Shown here in pieces: positions 1 to 8,552 of a stretch of 64,000 nucleotides of DNA. The stretch's first letter is position 1, and each line of letters begins with the position of its first letter. The position numbers and the translations under genes are program-made. The stretch is taken from positions 4,030,001 to 4,094,000 of the forward strand of contig NZ_MWFK01000001.1 of NCBI RefSeq assembly GCF_002078175.1, given 5' to 3'. This stretch comes from Streptomyces sp. M41(2017) (GTDB taxonomy: Bacteria > Actinomycetota > Actinomycetes > Streptomycetales > Streptomycetaceae). The notes beneath the pieces were generated by a model. That model had not been told where the DNA came from, made no database searches, and saw nothing but the letters and a program-made list of their open reading frames with translations.

Positions 1-308
1 GCGCGGACCTCGACCCCCTGGCGCGCCACTACCCCGCCCGGCCCCACGACACCGGTATCCATCTCCTGATCGGTACCGTCGCCGACCGTGGACGAGGTCT
101 CGGCTCCGTCCTGCTCAGAGCCGTCGCCGACCACGTCCTGGACAAGCGTCCCTCCTGTGCCCGCGTCGTCGCGGAACCCGACCTGCGCAACACACCCTCC
201 GTCTCCGCTTTCCTGAGCGCCGGTTTCCGCTATTCCGCCGAGGTCGACCTGCCCGACAAGCGGGCCGCCCTCATGGTCCGGGACCGGGCTCTGCGCGATC
301 TGCTGTGA
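1..308 (+). CDS. Siderophore-type GNAT acyltransferase, C-terminal part (5' end outside window)
   Basis: Only the last 101 residues are present; the reading frame opens at base 3 and stops with TGA at 306-308. The visible part holds the acyl-CoA-binding core of a GNAT fold (RGRGLGSVLLRAV), followed by the EPDLRNTPSV and EVDLPDKRAALM blocks. These blocks are characteristic of the IucB/AlcB/MbtK acyltransferases, which acylate hydroxylated amines during hydroxamate siderophore assembly. The sequence therefore suggests that an NRPS-independent siderophore cluster lies just left of the window. The substrate cannot be read from this fragment. No clear terminator follows; only a loop-poor palindrome at 391-406 separates it from dinG. 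Confidence 0.8.
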   Translation, partial: ADLDPLARHYPARPHDTGIHLLIGTVADRGRGLGSVLLRAVADHVLDKRPSCARVVAEPDLRNTPSVSAFLSAGFRYSAEVDLPDKRAALMVRDRALRDLL

Positions 309-495
309 GCCGTCACATCTGGTACACCGCTCGACCCGGTCCGGTTCCCATGTGTGGGCCCCTCGTCCGCCCCACAGCTGCGGACCCCCCTCCACCGGCC
401 GGTGGATCCACCCTCCCCGCACCCGTCCTGATCGCGCCCCCGGCCCCGGCCTTGATCGCCCGGCTGTCAGTGGCGCCCCGTAGGCTGGCACCGCT

Positions 496-2571
496 ATGAC
501 GAAGCCCTCACTCCCCGAACTCCTGCATGCTGCCGTCACTGCTGTCGGCGGCACGGAGCGCCCCGGCCAGGTGACCATGGCCGAAGCCGTCGCGGGTGCC
601 ATCGACGACAGCTCCCACCTGCTGGTCCAGGCGGGCACCGGCACCGGAAAGTCCCTCGGATATCTGGTGCCCGCGCTCGCCCACGGAGAGCGGGTGGTGG
701 TGGCGACCGCCACCCTGGCGCTCCAGCGACAGCTCGTGGAGCGGGACCTCCCGCGCACCGTCGACGCACTGCACCCGCTGCTGCGCCGCCGCCCCGAGTT
801 CGCGATGCTGAAGGGCCGCTCGAACTACCTGTGCCTGCACCGCCTGCACGAGGGCATGCCGCAGGACGAGGACGAGGGACTGTTCGACCAGTTCGAGGCC
901 GCCGCCCCCACCAGCAAGCTGGGTCAGGACCTGCTGCGGCTGCGCGACTGGTCCGACGAGACCGAGACCGGCGACCGTGACGACCTCACTCCCGGAGTCT
1001 CCGACCGGGCCTGGGGCCAGATCTCGGTGTCCTCCCGCGAGTGCCTCGGCGCGACCAAGTGCGCCTACGGAGCGGAGTGCTTCGCGGAGGCGGCCCGCGA
1101 GCGCGCCAAGCTCGCCGAGGTCGTCGTGACCAACCACGCGCTGCTCGCGATCGACGCCATCGAGGGCGCCCCGGTCCTCCCGCAGCACGAGGTCCTGATC
1201 GTCGACGAGGCGCACGAACTGGTCTCCCGCGTGACCGGCGTCGCCACCGGCGAGCTCACCCCCGGGCAGGTCAACCGCGCCGTCCGCCGCTCCGCGAAGC
1301 TGGTCAACGAGAAGGTGGCCGACCAGCTCCAGACCGCGGCCGAGGGCTTCGAACGCCTGATGGAGCTGGCCCTGCCGGGCCGCCTGGAGGAGATCCCCGA
1401 GGACCTCGGATACGCCCTGATGGCGCTCCGGGACGCCACCCGCCAGGTGATCTCGGCCCTGGGCTCCACCCGCGACAAGTCCGTCCAGGACGAGGACGCC
1501 GTCCGCAAGCAGGCCCTGGCCTCCGTCGAGTCGGTGCACGACGTGGCGGAGCGCATCACGAACGGCTCGGAATGGGACGTCGTCTGGTACGAGCGCCACG
1601 ACCGCTTCGGCGCCTCCCTCCGTGTGGCGCCCATGAACGTGTCGGGCCTGCTGCGGGAGAAGCTCTTCACGGACCGCTCCGTCGTCCTGACATCCGCGAC
1701 GCTCAAACTGGGCGGTGACTTCAACGGGGTGGGTGCCTCCCTCGGGCTCGCCCCCGAAGGCACGGCGGGCGACGACGTCCCCCAGTGGAAGGGCGTCGAT
1801 GTCGGCTCGCCCTTCGACTACCCCCGCCAGGGAATCCTCTACGTGGCCAAGCACCTCTCCCGCCCCGCGCGGGACGCCGACCGCGGAGACATGCTGGACG
1901 AGCTGACCGACCTGATCCAGGCCGCCGGCGGTCGCACGCTCGGCCTGTTCTCCTCGATGCGCGCGGCCCAGCTCGCGGCGGAGGAGCTGCGCACCCGCAT
2001 CCCCGCGTACCCGATCCTGCTCCAGGGCGAGGAAACGCTCGGTGAGCTGATCAAGAACTTCGCGGCGGACCCGAAGACCTGCCTCTTCGGCACCCTGTCG
2101 CTCTGGCAGGGCGTGGACGTGCCGGGCACGAGCTGCCAGCTGGTCGTCATGGACAAGATCCCGTTCCCGCGCCCGGACGACCCGCTCATGAGCGCCCGCC
2201 AGAAGGCGGTCGAGGACAACGGAGGCAATGGTTTCATGGCCGTCGCCGCCACCCACGCCGCCCTCCTGATGGCACAGGGCGCCGGCCGTCTGGTCCGCGC
2301 GTCCGGTGACCGCGGCGTGGTCGCCGTCCTGGACCAGCGCCTGGCCACGGCACGCTACGGCAGCTATCTGAAGGCCTCGCTGCCCGACTTCTGGTACACC
2401 ACCGACCGCAACCAGGTCCGCCGGTCCCTCACCGCGATCGACCAGAAGGCGCAGGAGACCGAGGCCGTCCGGGCGGCGGCCGCGGAGCAGGCGGCGTCTG
2501 CGACGGAGGAGGCGGAGACGGTCGAAACGGTCGGCGATGTCGAGGCGGCGGAGGCCTCGGAGGACGCCTAG
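496..2571 (+). CDS. dinG: DinG/XPD-type ATP-dependent DNA helicase
   Basis: A 691-residue superfamily 2 helicase of the XPD/DinG group, which unwinds DNA 5'->3' and processes R-loops, G-quadruplexes and repair intermediates. The Walker A motif AGTGTGKS lies at residues 46-53 and the DEAH box at 237-240 (VLIVDEAHEL). Four cysteines at 113, 183, 189 and 195 are spaced as in the iron-sulfur-cluster domain of this family. Later motifs include VLTSATL and the GRLVR helicase block near residue 600. The tail after about 650 is an Ala/Glu-rich extension of low complexity. The ATG at 496 gives full family length. The gene converges on lexA across three hairpins. Despite the name, I see no LexA box in the 187 bases before it. 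Confidence 0.93.
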   Translation: MTKPSLPELLHAAVTAVGGTERPGQVTMAEAVAGAIDDSSHLLVQAGTGTGKSLGYLVPALAHGERVVVATATLALQRQLVERDLPRTVDALHPLLRRRPEFAMLKGRSNYLCLHRLHEGMPQDEDEGLFDQFEAAAPTSKLGQDLLRLRDWSDETETGDRDDLTPGVSDRAWGQISVSSRECLGATKCAYGAECFAEAARERAKLAEVVVTNHALLAIDAIEGAPVLPQHEVLIVDEAHELVSRVTGVATGELTPGQVNRAVRRSAKLVNEKVADQLQTAAEGFERLMELALPGRLEEIPEDLGYALMALRDATRQVISALGSTRDKSVQDEDAVRKQALASVESVHDVAERITNGSEWDVVWYERHDRFGASLRVAPMNVSGLLREKLFTDRSVVLTSATLKLGGDFNGVGASLGLAPEGTAGDDVPQWKGVDVGSPFDYPRQGILYVAKHLSRPARDADRGDMLDELTDLIQAAGGRTLGLFSSMRAAQLAAEELRTRIPAYPILLQGEETLGELIKNFAADPKTCLFGTLSLWQGVDVPGTSCQLVVMDKIPFPRPDDPLMSARQKAVEDNGGNGFMAVAATHAALLMAQGAGRLVRASGDRGVVAVLDQRLATARYGSYLKASLPDFWYTTDRNQVRRSLTAIDQKAQETEAVRAAAAEQAASATEEAETVETVGDVEAAEASEDA

Positions 2572-2672
2572 ACCGGTCTCGACGGCGAGCGGCTGGGCGG
2601 ATCGGGGACTCGGCGCCGTCGTCGACGCCGGGCGAGGCGATCAGGTCGCGCGGGGCGCCCGGGACGCGTGTG

Positions 2673-2701
2673 CCGCGCCCCTTTACGCAACAGGGGCGCG
2701 G
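2673..2701. terminator. Hairpin terminator between dinG and lexA (1 of 3)
   Basis: A perfect 9-bp GC stem (2673-2681 with 2693-2701) closes an 11-base loop. It lies between convergent genes and can serve both strands. Confidence 0.7.
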
Positions 2702-2718
2702 CAGCAGCACACACAGGG

Positions 2719-2747
2719 CCCCGGAACCGGCGCAGTTGGTTCCGGGG
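2719..2747. terminator. Hairpin terminator between dinG and lexA (2 of 3)
   Basis: A perfect 10-bp stem, CCCCGGAACC (2719-2728) with GGTTCCGGGG (2738-2747), and a 9-base loop. Confidence 0.7.
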
Positions 2748-2758
2748 TCCGGTCAGAG

Positions 2759-2782
2759 GCGGGGGTGGGGATCCACCCCCGC
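2759..2782. terminator. Hairpin just past the lexA stop (3 of 3)
   Basis: A 10-bp stem (2759-2768 with 2773-2782) and a 4-base loop, ending 4 bases from the lexA stop codon. It probably terminates lexA. Confidence 0.65.
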
Positions 2783-2786
2783 GGTG

Positions 2787-3563
2787 TCACACCCGGCGCA
2801 GCACCGCGACGACCTTGCCGAGGATGGTCGCCTCGTCGCCGGGGATCGGCTGGTAGGCGGAGTTGTGCGGCAGCAGCCAGACGTGGCCGTCCTCCCGCTT
2901 GAAGCGCTTCACCGTGGCCTCGCCGTCCAGCATCGCGGCGACGATGTCGCCGTTCTCCGCGACCGGCTGGCGGCGGACCGTCACCCAGTCCCCGTCACAG
3001 ATGGCGGCCTCGATCATCGAGTCTCCAACGACCTTCAGGACGAACAGCTCACCGTCGCCCACCAACTGGCGGGGGAGCGGGAACACGTCCTCGACCGACT
3101 CCTCGGCGAGGATCGGGCCACCGGCGGCGATCCGGCCGACGAGCGGTACGTACGACGCGGCCGGCTTGCCCGCCGTGTCCGTGGGCTGCACCGACGACTG
3201 GTCGGAGCCCCGCACCTCGTAGGCGCGCGGGCGGTGCGGGTCCCGGCGAAGGAAACCCTTGCGCTCCAGTGCCATGAGCTGATGCGCGACCGAGGAGGTG
3301 CTGGACAGGCCGACGGCCTGTCCGATCTCCCGCATCGACGGCGGGTAACCGCGCCGCTGCACGGAGTCCCGGATCACCTCGATCACCCGGCGTTGCCGGT
3401 CCGTGAGTCCCGAGCTGTCGGCTCGGATGCCTGGAGGTCGCCCAGGCAGGGAGCGCTTGGGCCCCTCATGATTCGCGGCTTCGTTCATCGCATGCACCGG
3501 CTCGAGTCGGCCCTGGGAGCGGTCCTGGGCAGTGATGGTGGCGCTGTCTGCGGTGGTGGTCAC
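2787..3563 (-). CDS. lexA: LexA SOS-response repressor/autoprotease
   Basis: A 258-residue LexA. The N-terminal winged helix (LTDRQRRVIEVIRDSVQRRG, PSMREIGQAVGLSSTSSV) binds SOS boxes. The C-terminal S24 peptidase domain carries the self-cleavage site (RIAAGGP), the catalytic serine in VVGDSMIEAAI, and the catalytic lysine in EATVKRFK. RecA bound to single-stranded DNA triggers cleavage and derepression. I chose the GTG at 3563-3561 because a GAGAGGGG ribosome-binding site precedes it and the protein then begins TTTADSATITAQ, as in Streptomyces LexA. The open frame continues much further upstream but would include the operator region. Transcription diverges from nrdR. A 13/14 match to the actinobacterial SOS box lies 61 bases upstream, consistent with autorepression. 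Confidence 0.96.
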   Translation of the reverse strand: MTTTADSATITAQDRSQGRLEPVHAMNEAANHEGPKRSLPGRPPGIRADSSGLTDRQRRVIEVIRDSVQRRGYPPSMREIGQAVGLSSTSSVAHQLMALERKGFLRRDPHRPRAYEVRGSDQSSVQPTDTAGKPAASYVPLVGRIAAGGPILAEESVEDVFPLPRQLVGDGELFVLKVVGDSMIEAAICDGDWVTVRRQPVAENGDIVAAMLDGEATVKRFKREDGHVWLLPHNSAYQPIPGDEATILGKVVAVLRRV

Positions 3564-3623
3564 GTCGGCCCCTCTCGATGGTCTCCCTGCTGGACAACGG
3601 TAGTTGCTTTCGAAAGGTTGCGC

Positions 3624-3637
3624 CAAACACACGTTCG
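3624..3637. promoter_or_regulatory. LexA-binding SOS box upstream of lexA
   Basis: CAAACACACGTTCG matches 13 of 14 positions of the Gram-positive/actinobacterial SOS box CGAACRNRYGTTCG; only the second base differs. Its place 61 bases before the lexA start indicates autoregulation. Confidence 0.85.
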
Positions 3638-3926
3638 AGTGAAAAACCGCAGTTTGTCTGTCGTGATCATGTGTCTGGGTGTATAGCTGGCGACGCGCCG
3701 AACGGACAAAAGGGTCCATTGCTGTACTCTCCACCGCCGCCGGCGGTGGCCGTCCTCGCTGACCTGGGCCGACGCCCAGTCTGCCATTCCCTGGCCGGCG
3801 GGCCGGGAACCGGCTCCCCTTCCGTGCGCCGACCACGCTAGCCCCGCGTGTCCGGGATGGGTATGCCTGTGCGACACATGCCCTTACGCGTGCGACACGC
3901 GGGGATAGGGCGACTTGACGCGCCAG

Positions 3927-3942
3927 GCCCCACATCTAGTGG
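3927..3942. promoter_or_regulatory. Candidate NrdR box 1
   Basis: GCCCCACATCTAGTGG matches 10 of 16 positions of the NrdR-box consensus ACACTATATATAGTGT; the right half (TAGTG) is strongest. It pairs with box 2, 31 bases away (three helical turns), the arrangement described for nrd operons. Confidence 0.65.
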
Positions 3943-3957
3943 TTGGATTGCGACAGC

Positions 3958-3973
3958 AGCCCAGAAGTTGTGG
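3958..3973. promoter_or_regulatory. Candidate NrdR box 2
   Basis: AGCCCAGAAGTTGTGG matches about 8 of 16 consensus positions. It is weaker than box 1, but its phase (31 bases start to start) and place before a possible -10 (TATGCT, 4006-4011) support it. Confidence 0.55.
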
Positions 3974-4082
3974 TCCCCCGGGTCTCCGGGCCCTCGGACA
4001 TCGCCTATGCTTGAGGCTGCTTCGCGGGGCCCATGAGGTCCCGAGAGGTCTATGAGCCGTGCTGTGAAGGAGGGTTGGAGCC

Positions 4083-4634
4083 ATGCACTGCCCCTTCTGC
4101 AGGCACCCCGACAGCCGCGTCGTCGACAGTCGTACGACCGACGACGGCACGTCGATCCGCAGGCGCCGCCAGTGCCCCGACTGCTCCCGTCGTTTCACGA
4201 CCGTGGAGACGTGCTCGCTGATGGTGGTGAAGCGGTCCGGCGTGACCGAGCCCTTCAGTCGCACCAAGGTCATCAACGGCGTCCGCAAGGCGTGTCAGGG
4301 ACGGCCGGTGACCGAGGACGCGCTCGCGCAGCTCGGCCAGCGGGTCGAGGAAGCGGTGCGTGCCACCGGAAGCGCCGAACTGACCACCCACGACGTGGGC
4401 CTGGCCATACTCGGACCCTTGCAGGAGCTCGACCTGGTGGCCTACATGAGGTTCGCCTCGGTCTACCGGGCCTTCAACTCGCTCGACGACTTCGAAGCCG
4501 CCATCACGGAGCTTCGCGAAGTGACGCAGCGCACCGCCGCGGACGACGACGACCCGGCTGTGACGCGCGACGAGAACGACCGCGGACGCGGAGGAGCCGT
4601 CGAGGTTCCCGTGTCCGCCACCGCCGCCGACTGA
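4083..4634 (+). CDS. nrdR: NrdR, nucleotide-sensing repressor of ribonucleotide reductase genes
   Basis: A 183-residue NrdR. The N-terminal zinc ribbon has cysteines 3, 6, 31 and 34 (CPFC...CPDC) and binds NrdR boxes. The following ATP-cone (about 47-137, starting VVKRSGVTEPFSRTKV) binds ATP/dATP and controls oligomeric state and DNA binding. The acidic C-terminal tail (TAADDDDPAV onward) is longer than in short homologues, as in other Streptomyces. A strong AAGGAGGG ribosome-binding site precedes the ATG. It is co-oriented with nrdJ, and the two boxes upstream suggest that it represses its own operon when deoxynucleotides are plentiful. Confidence 0.96.
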   Translation: MHCPFCRHPDSRVVDSRTTDDGTSIRRRRQCPDCSRRFTTVETCSLMVVKRSGVTEPFSRTKVINGVRKACQGRPVTEDALAQLGQRVEEAVRATGSAELTTHDVGLAILGPLQELDLVAYMRFASVYRAFNSLDDFEAAITELREVTQRTAADDDDPAVTRDENDRGRGGAVEVPVSATAAD

Positions 4635-4642
4635 CCGCGGGG

Positions 4643-4663
4643 CCGGACGCCCGGAGCGTCCGG
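4643..4663. terminator. Hairpin between nrdR and nrdJ (possible attenuator)
   Basis: An 8-bp stem, CCGGACGC (4643-4650) with GCGTCCGG (4656-4663), and a 5-base loop. There is no U tract. It may partly terminate or stabilise the nrdR transcript. Confidence 0.4.
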
Positions 4664-4796
4664 TCCTCGCCGGTGAGTGACGCACACAGACCTGCTGCGA
4701 CCAGCCGTGCTCTGCGGCACGCGGCACCAGAAACACATCGCGCCACGGGAAGAACGTGGCCTTTCAGGGCGTTTTAGCCTGATACAGGGAGGCGGC

Positions 4797-7694
4797 ATGA
4801 CAGAGACGGCGAGCGGTCCGGCACGAGGATCTCGCACCAAGGGCGGGGCCAAGGCCACCAAGGGACTGCGCATCGAGCGTATTCACACGACCCCCGGCGT
4901 GCACCCGTACGACGAGGTGGAGTGGGAGCGCCGTGACGTCGTCATGACCAACTGGCGCGACGGCTCGGTCAACTTCGAGCAGCGTGGCGTCGAGTTCCCC
5001 GGCTTCTGGTCGGTGAACGCGGTCAACATCGTCACCAGCAAGTACTTCCGAGGTGCCGTCGGCACCCCGCAGCGTGAGGTGAGCCTCAAGCAGCTCATCG
5101 ACCGCATCGTGAAGACGTACCGGAAGGCCGGCGAGGACTACAAGTACTTCGCGTCGCCCGCCGACGCCGAGATCTTCGAGCACGAGCTGGCGTACGCCCT
5201 CCTGCACCAGATCTTCAGCTTCAACAGCCCCGTCTGGTTCAACGTCGGGACGCCGCAGCCCCAGCAGGTCTCCGCCTGCTTCATCCTGTCCGTCGACGAC
5301 TCCATGGAGTCGATCCTCGACTGGTACAAGGAAGAGGGCATGATCTTCAAGGGCGGTTCCGGCGCGGGCCTGAACCTCTCGCGCATCCGCTCCTCCAAGG
5401 AGCTCCTCTCCTCCGGCGGCAACGCCTCGGGTCCCGTCTCCTTCATGCGCGGCGCCGACGCCTCCGCCGGAACGATCAAGTCGGGCGGCGCCACCCGCCG
5501 CGCGGCCAAGATGGTCATTCTCGACGTCGACCACCCCGACATCGAGGACTTCATCCAGACCAAGGTCAAGGAAGAGGAGAAGATCCGCGCCCTGCGCGAC
5601 GCGGGCTTCGACATGGACCTGGGCGGCGACGACATCACGTCCGTCCAGTACCAGAACGCCAATAACTCGGTCCGCGTTAACGACACGTTCATGCAGGCCG
5701 TCGAGGTGGGCGGCAAGTTCGGCCTCACCTCGCGCATGACCGGCGAGGTCATCGAGGAGGTCGACGCCAAGTCGCTCTTCCGCAAGATGGCCGAGGCGGC
5801 CTGGGCCTGCGCCGACCCGGGCATCCAGTACGACGACACGATCAACAAGTGGCACACGTGTCCGGAGTCCGGCCGTATCAACGGCTCGAACCCGTGCAGC
5901 GAGTACATGCACCTGGACAACACGTCCTGCAACCTCGCCTCCCTGAACCTGATGAAGTTCCTCAAGGACGACGGCAAGGGCCGCCAGTCCTTCGAGATCG
6001 AGCGCTTCTCCAAGGTCGTCGAGCTGGTCATCACCGCGATGGACATCTCCATCTGCTTCGCGGACTTCCCGACCCAGAAGATCGGCGAGAACACCCGCGC
6101 CTACCGCCAGCTCGGCATCGGCTACGCCAACCTCGGCGCCCTGCTGATGGCGACCGGCCACGCGTACGACTCCGACGGCGGTCGCGCCCTCGCCGGCGCC
6201 ATCACCTCGCTGATGACGAGCACGTCGTACAAGCGCTCCGCCGAACTCGCCGCGGTCGTCGGCCCGTACGACGGCTACGCCCGCAACGCGCAGCCGCACC
6301 AGCGCGTCATGAAGCAGCACGCCGACGCGAACACGAAGGCCGTCCGCGTGGACGACCTGGACACCCCGATCTGGGCCGCCGCCACGGAGGCCTGGCAGGA
6401 CGTGGTCCGCCTCGGCGAGAAGAACGGCTTCCGCAACGCGCAGGCCTCGGTCATCGCCCCGACCGGCACCATCGGTCTCGCGATGTCCTGCGACACCACC
6501 GGCCTTGAGCCCGACCTCGCCCTGGTCAAGTTCAAGAAGCTGGTCGGCGGCGGTTCGATGCAGATCGTCAACGGCACCGTGCCGCAGGCCCTGCGCCGCC
6601 TGGGATACCAGGAGGAGCAGATCGAGGCGGTCGTCGCCCACATCGCCGAGAACGGCAATGTCGTCGACGCCCCCGGCCTCAAGCACGAGCACTACGAGGT
6701 CTTCGACTGCGCCATGGGCGAGCGCTCCATCTCCGCGATGGGCCACGTCCGCATGATGGCCGCGATCCAGCCGTGGATCTCCGGCGCGCTCTCCAAGACG
6801 GTCAACCTGCCGGAGACGGCGACCGTCGAGGACGTCGAAGAGGTCTACTTCGAGGCGTGGAAGATGGGTGTCAAGGCGCTCGCCATCTACCGCGACAACT
6901 GCAAGGTCGGCCAGCCTCTCTCCGCGAAGACCAAGGAGACGGAGAAGACCGAGGTCACCGCCAAGGCGGAGGAGACCATCCGTACCGCGGTCGAGAAGGT
7001 CATCGAGTACCGCCCGGTCCGCAAGCGTCTCCCCAAGGGCCGTCCCGGCATCACCACCTCCTTCACGGTGGGCGGCGCCGAGGGCTACATGACCGCCAAC
7101 TCCTACCCGGACGACGGCCTCGGCGAGGTCTTCCTGAAGATGTCGAAGCAGGGATCCACCCTCGCCGGCATGATGGACGCCTTCTCGATCGCCGTCTCGG
7201 TCGGCCTGCAGTACGGCGTGCCCCTGGAGACGTACGTCTCCAAGTTCACCAACATGCGCTTCGAGCCGGCCGGTATGACGGACGACCCGGACGTGCGGAT
7301 GGCGCAGTCGATCGTCGACTACATCTTCCGCCGCCTGGCGCTCGACTTCCTGCCCTTCGAGACGCGCTCCGCGCTCGGCATCCACTCCGCCGAGGAGCGT
7401 CAGCGTCACCTGGAGACGGGCTCCTACGAGCACTCCGAGGACGACGTCGACGTCGAGGGACTGGCCCAGTCGGCGCCCCTCGCGCAAGAGCTGAAGGCCG
7501 TCGCCACGCCGAAGGCCGAGGCCGCGGTGGCCGTGCCCGCCCCGAAGGAGGCGCACACCAGCGCCGAGCTCGTCGAGATGCAGCTGGGCATCCAGGCCGA
7601 CGCCCCGCTCTGCTTCTCGTGCGGTACGAAGATGCAGCGAGCCGGCTCCTGCTACATCTGCGAGGGCTGCGGCTCGACCAGCGGTTGTAGCTGA
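4797..7694 (+). CDS. nrdJ: Adenosylcobalamin-dependent class II ribonucleotide reductase
   Basis: A 965-residue class II enzyme that reduces ribonucleotides to deoxyribonucleotides with vitamin B12 and without needing oxygen. The catalytic triad is NPCSE (N365, C367 as the thiyl-radical cysteine, E369). The redox pair is C161 (SACFILS) and C378 (NTSCNLASLN). The C-terminal tail is cysteine-rich (CFSCGTKM ... CYICEGCG ... GCS), as expected for the swinging arm that re-reduces the active site. A Lys/Glu/Thr-rich linker lies near residues 725-755. I chose ATG 4797 because GGGAGGCGGC precedes it and the protein begins TETASGPARG; the open frame extends 40 codons upstream without a site. It lies 162 bases after nrdR and is probably co-transcribed with it. 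Confidence 0.96.
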   Translation: MTETASGPARGSRTKGGAKATKGLRIERIHTTPGVHPYDEVEWERRDVVMTNWRDGSVNFEQRGVEFPGFWSVNAVNIVTSKYFRGAVGTPQREVSLKQLIDRIVKTYRKAGEDYKYFASPADAEIFEHELAYALLHQIFSFNSPVWFNVGTPQPQQVSACFILSVDDSMESILDWYKEEGMIFKGGSGAGLNLSRIRSSKELLSSGGNASGPVSFMRGADASAGTIKSGGATRRAAKMVILDVDHPDIEDFIQTKVKEEEKIRALRDAGFDMDLGGDDITSVQYQNANNSVRVNDTFMQAVEVGGKFGLTSRMTGEVIEEVDAKSLFRKMAEAAWACADPGIQYDDTINKWHTCPESGRINGSNPCSEYMHLDNTSCNLASLNLMKFLKDDGKGRQSFEIERFSKVVELVITAMDISICFADFPTQKIGENTRAYRQLGIGYANLGALLMATGHAYDSDGGRALAGAITSLMTSTSYKRSAELAAVVGPYDGYARNAQPHQRVMKQHADANTKAVRVDDLDTPIWAAATEAWQDVVRLGEKNGFRNAQASVIAPTGTIGLAMSCDTTGLEPDLALVKFKKLVGGGSMQIVNGTVPQALRRLGYQEEQIEAVVAHIAENGNVVDAPGLKHEHYEVFDCAMGERSISAMGHVRMMAAIQPWISGALSKTVNLPETATVEDVEEVYFEAWKMGVKALAIYRDNCKVGQPLSAKTKETEKTEVTAKAEETIRTAVEKVIEYRPVRKRLPKGRPGITTSFTVGGAEGYMTANSYPDDGLGEVFLKMSKQGSTLAGMMDAFSIAVSVGLQYGVPLETYVSKFTNMRFEPAGMTDDPDVRMAQSIVDYIFRRLALDFLPFETRSALGIHSAEERQRHLETGSYEHSEDDVDVEGLAQSAPLAQELKAVATPKAEAAVAVPAPKEAHTSAELVEMQLGIQADAPLCFSCGTKMQRAGSCYICEGCGSTSGCS

Positions 7695-7727
7695 CGCCGG
7701 GCCCCCAGCGGGCGCGTATCAGCAGGT

Positions 7728-7764
7728 CAGGGCGGTGGAGCCGGGAATCGGCTCCACCGCCCTG
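7728..7764. terminator. Bidirectional terminator between nrdJ and the terD-like gene
   Basis: A perfect 16-bp stem (7728-7743 with 7749-7764) closes the loop GGAAT between convergent genes. It is among the strongest hairpins in the window. Confidence 0.85.
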
Positions 7765-7863
7765 CGGCGTTGTGCGCGCGGCGAGCCCTGGAGACGCGGC
7801 GAGCGATCGGCGCACGCCGAGGCGCGGGCGCGACGGTGTCCGAAGGGGCGGAAGGGCGGTGCC

Positions 7864-8397
7864 TCAGGCCTCCTGCGGGCTGCCCATGACCCGCGCGAAC
7901 GTGGCGGGGTCCGTGTCGAAGCCGTGGACGCCCGGGTGGAACGTCCACTCCCCGGAGTGGTCCCGGACGAACTCGCCGATGGTCGCCGCGGTCGAGCCCA
8001 GTACGTCCCCGAAATCGCCCTCCGTCAGAACGGTGTAGCCCTCGCGCAGCCGGAACCCGGGGTTCAGTACACCGGCGAACGTCTTCGGCCCCGTGCGCTG
8101 CTGGATGAGGACGCCGACCACCACGCGCGCGTACTGGCTGTTGAGGCGATCGAGCTCCAGGGTCATGACCTCGTCCCAGCCGAAGCCCTTGCCGTCCTTG
8201 CTGTCCCGGTTCAGATAGATGGTGCCGTCCGGGGACCGGCTGTCGAAGTGCACGACATAGGCCGGATCCCCCTGCGGTGCCGACGCCGGATACGTCGCCG
8301 CGATGATGTCGAGATCGGTCGCGGGCTCGCCGACCGGACTCGGGTCCCACTTGACCGCCAACTCGGCTTTGCGTATGCCCTTGTTGAGACCGTTCAT
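7864..8397 (-). CDS. TerD-family protein
   Basis: A 177-residue TerD-domain protein, a calcium-binding beta-sandwich family tied to tellurite resistance and general stress. Recognisable blocks are the N-terminal LNKGIRKAELAVKWDPSPVG, the acidic DLDIIAATY, YVVHFDSRSPDGTIYLNRDSKDGKG, the central RLNSQYARVVVGVLIQQ and the C-terminal FARVMGSPQEA. Streptomyces carry many paralogues, and such single genes are often not near a ter operon, as here. The ATG at 8397-8395 follows a GGGGAG site. The calcium-binding acids appear intact. A specific cellular role cannot be read from sequence. Confidence 0.85.
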   Translation of the reverse strand: MNGLNKGIRKAELAVKWDPSPVGEPATDLDIIAATYPASAPQGDPAYVVHFDSRSPDGTIYLNRDSKDGKGFGWDEVMTLELDRLNSQYARVVVGVLIQQRTGPKTFAGVLNPGFRLREGYTVLTEGDFGDVLGSTAATIGEFVRDHSGEWTFHPGVHGFDTDPATFARVMGSPQEA

Positions 8398-8552
8398 CGG
8401 ATCTCCCCTCCGCGTTCTCCCAGCAGTGACCTGGCCAACTGCCCGACAGGCGCGGCCGGTTGCCCATCGTGCCACGCGCGCCGCGGCACCCGTGCGGATC
8501 AAGTCCGCCGGACCGTGACCGGTGCCACGCCCGGTGGCCTTACGATGGCGCG

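Larger units (their letters stand above)
3564..4082. other. Divergent lexA/nrdR regulatory region, no gene
   Basis: 519 bases without a credible coding frame. From left to right it holds the lexA ribosome-binding site, a CTTTCGAAAG palindrome (3607-3616), the SOS box (3624-3637), an 8-bp hairpin with a 3-base loop (3731-3749), two NrdR-box-like sites (3927-3973), a possible -10 TATGCT (4006-4011) and the nrdR ribosome-binding site. The middle part (about 3660-3900) is unexplained. Confidence 0.6.

Noticed and set aside
305..499. A 64-codon open frame before dinG
   Set aside because: Pro/Ala/Arg-rich translation without family features, overlapping the previous stop and the dinG start; it looks like chance open frame in GC-rich DNA.
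4635..4796. Search for a cobalamin riboswitch before the B12-dependent nrdJ
   Set aside because: The gap is only 162 bases and lacks the B12-box; B12 control is known for the other, class I, reductase operon in Streptomyces.
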